From Prorocentrum cordatum (taxonomy: Eukaryota > Sar > Dinophyceae > Prorocentrales > Prorocentraceae): a DNA stretch of 64,000 bases. Shown piece after piece: positions 63,661 to 64,000 of the stretch. Made by a program: the position numbers and the translations under genes. The notes below the pieces were generated by a model. That model saw only the letters and a program-made list of their open reading frames with translations. It was not told where the DNA came from and made no database searches. Within the stretch, counting starts at the first letter, position 1. Every line of letters starts with the position of its first letter. Where the stretch lies: contig CAUYUJ010018722.1 of assembly GCA_963575745.1 (NCBI GenBank), positions 1-64,000 of the forward strand. The letters run 5' to 3'.

Positions 63661-64000
63661 CTTGTGTATTTGGAGTGTGCGCCTCGCGGGTGGCGTTGAC
63701 TGGGCGGGAACTTTCACGGTTCTCCTTCGGCTGGTCCAGGGGGGGCGTCGCGCGCGATCGAAATGCGCAGCTCGTGTCTCCAACTGTGCATATGTTGCGC
63801 GCCGCTCGCTGGAGTGGTCCTTGGGCGGGAGTTTGCGCGAGTCTCCCGGCTGTTCCGGGAGGGGGCAGTGGTCTGGGCATGCAAAGGCGCGGGGGAGCGG
63901 GGATGGTGGGCTGTGGGAAGAATCGGACAGATAGAGAGCTACACTTTGGGCGAGTGGATTAGTTTCTCTCGCGGATCCCGAAATTTCAAAGTTAATTTTG

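Overview
The window looks like nuclear DNA of a dinoflagellate. Four things point that way: (1) a long intronless betaine/choline/carnitine-type (BCCT) transporter gene preceded by a decayed copy of the dinoflagellate spliced leader; (2) introns bracketed by short direct repeats, one of them apparently with a GA-AG border; (3) degenerate copia-like gag, LINE and YADN-type reverse-transcriptase remnants resembling those common in dinoflagellate genomes; (4) sparse genes in a GC-rich sea of satellites, foldback elements and purine/pyrimidine-biased tracts. I do not name a species. All family calls come from reading motifs by eye; no database was searched.

Layout. 0-5 kb: the end of an unrecognised gene (interrupted by one in-frame TGA), two foldback repeats, and a two-exon DDE-transposase-like gene. 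5-9.4 kb: microsatellites and dispersed repeats. 9.5-13.8 kb: a three-exon gene of unknown function with a Cys/His-rich N-terminus and a charged, NLS-like C-terminus, carrying a frameshift at an A7 run. 14-19 kb: pyrimidine-rich DNA, a palindromic minisatellite and large TTGGG-core satellites. 19.4-20.2 kb: a minus-strand remnant of the transposase-like family. 21-28 kb: six tandem arrays, including about 25 copies of a 73-bp satellite. 28.1-31.1 kb: a dead LINE. 32.7-35.3 kb: a dead YADN reverse-transcriptase element. 36-45 kb: satellites, (GGA)n tracts, a small foldback and a 1.3-kb element with 173-bp terminal inverted repeats. 46.3-47.4 kb: a PIF1-like helicase fragment on the minus strand. 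47.7-52.3 kb: a 70-bp minisatellite, a TTGGG satellite, poly(T) and three foldbacks. 53.1-55.8 kb: the BCCT transporter, the only clearly intact gene. 59-60 kb: a frameshifted copia-like gag. 60.7-64 kb: a foldback, a tandem duplication and repeated hairpins.

No operon-like or pathway-like grouping is visible. The transporter stands alone and was probably re-inserted from a trans-spliced mRNA. Most other coding traces are selfish or selfish-derived. The most interesting signals are the spliced-leader relic, the 4-5 nt direct repeats at the ends of all four inferred introns (introner-like), the 173-bp TIR element, and the number of distinct small foldback elements.
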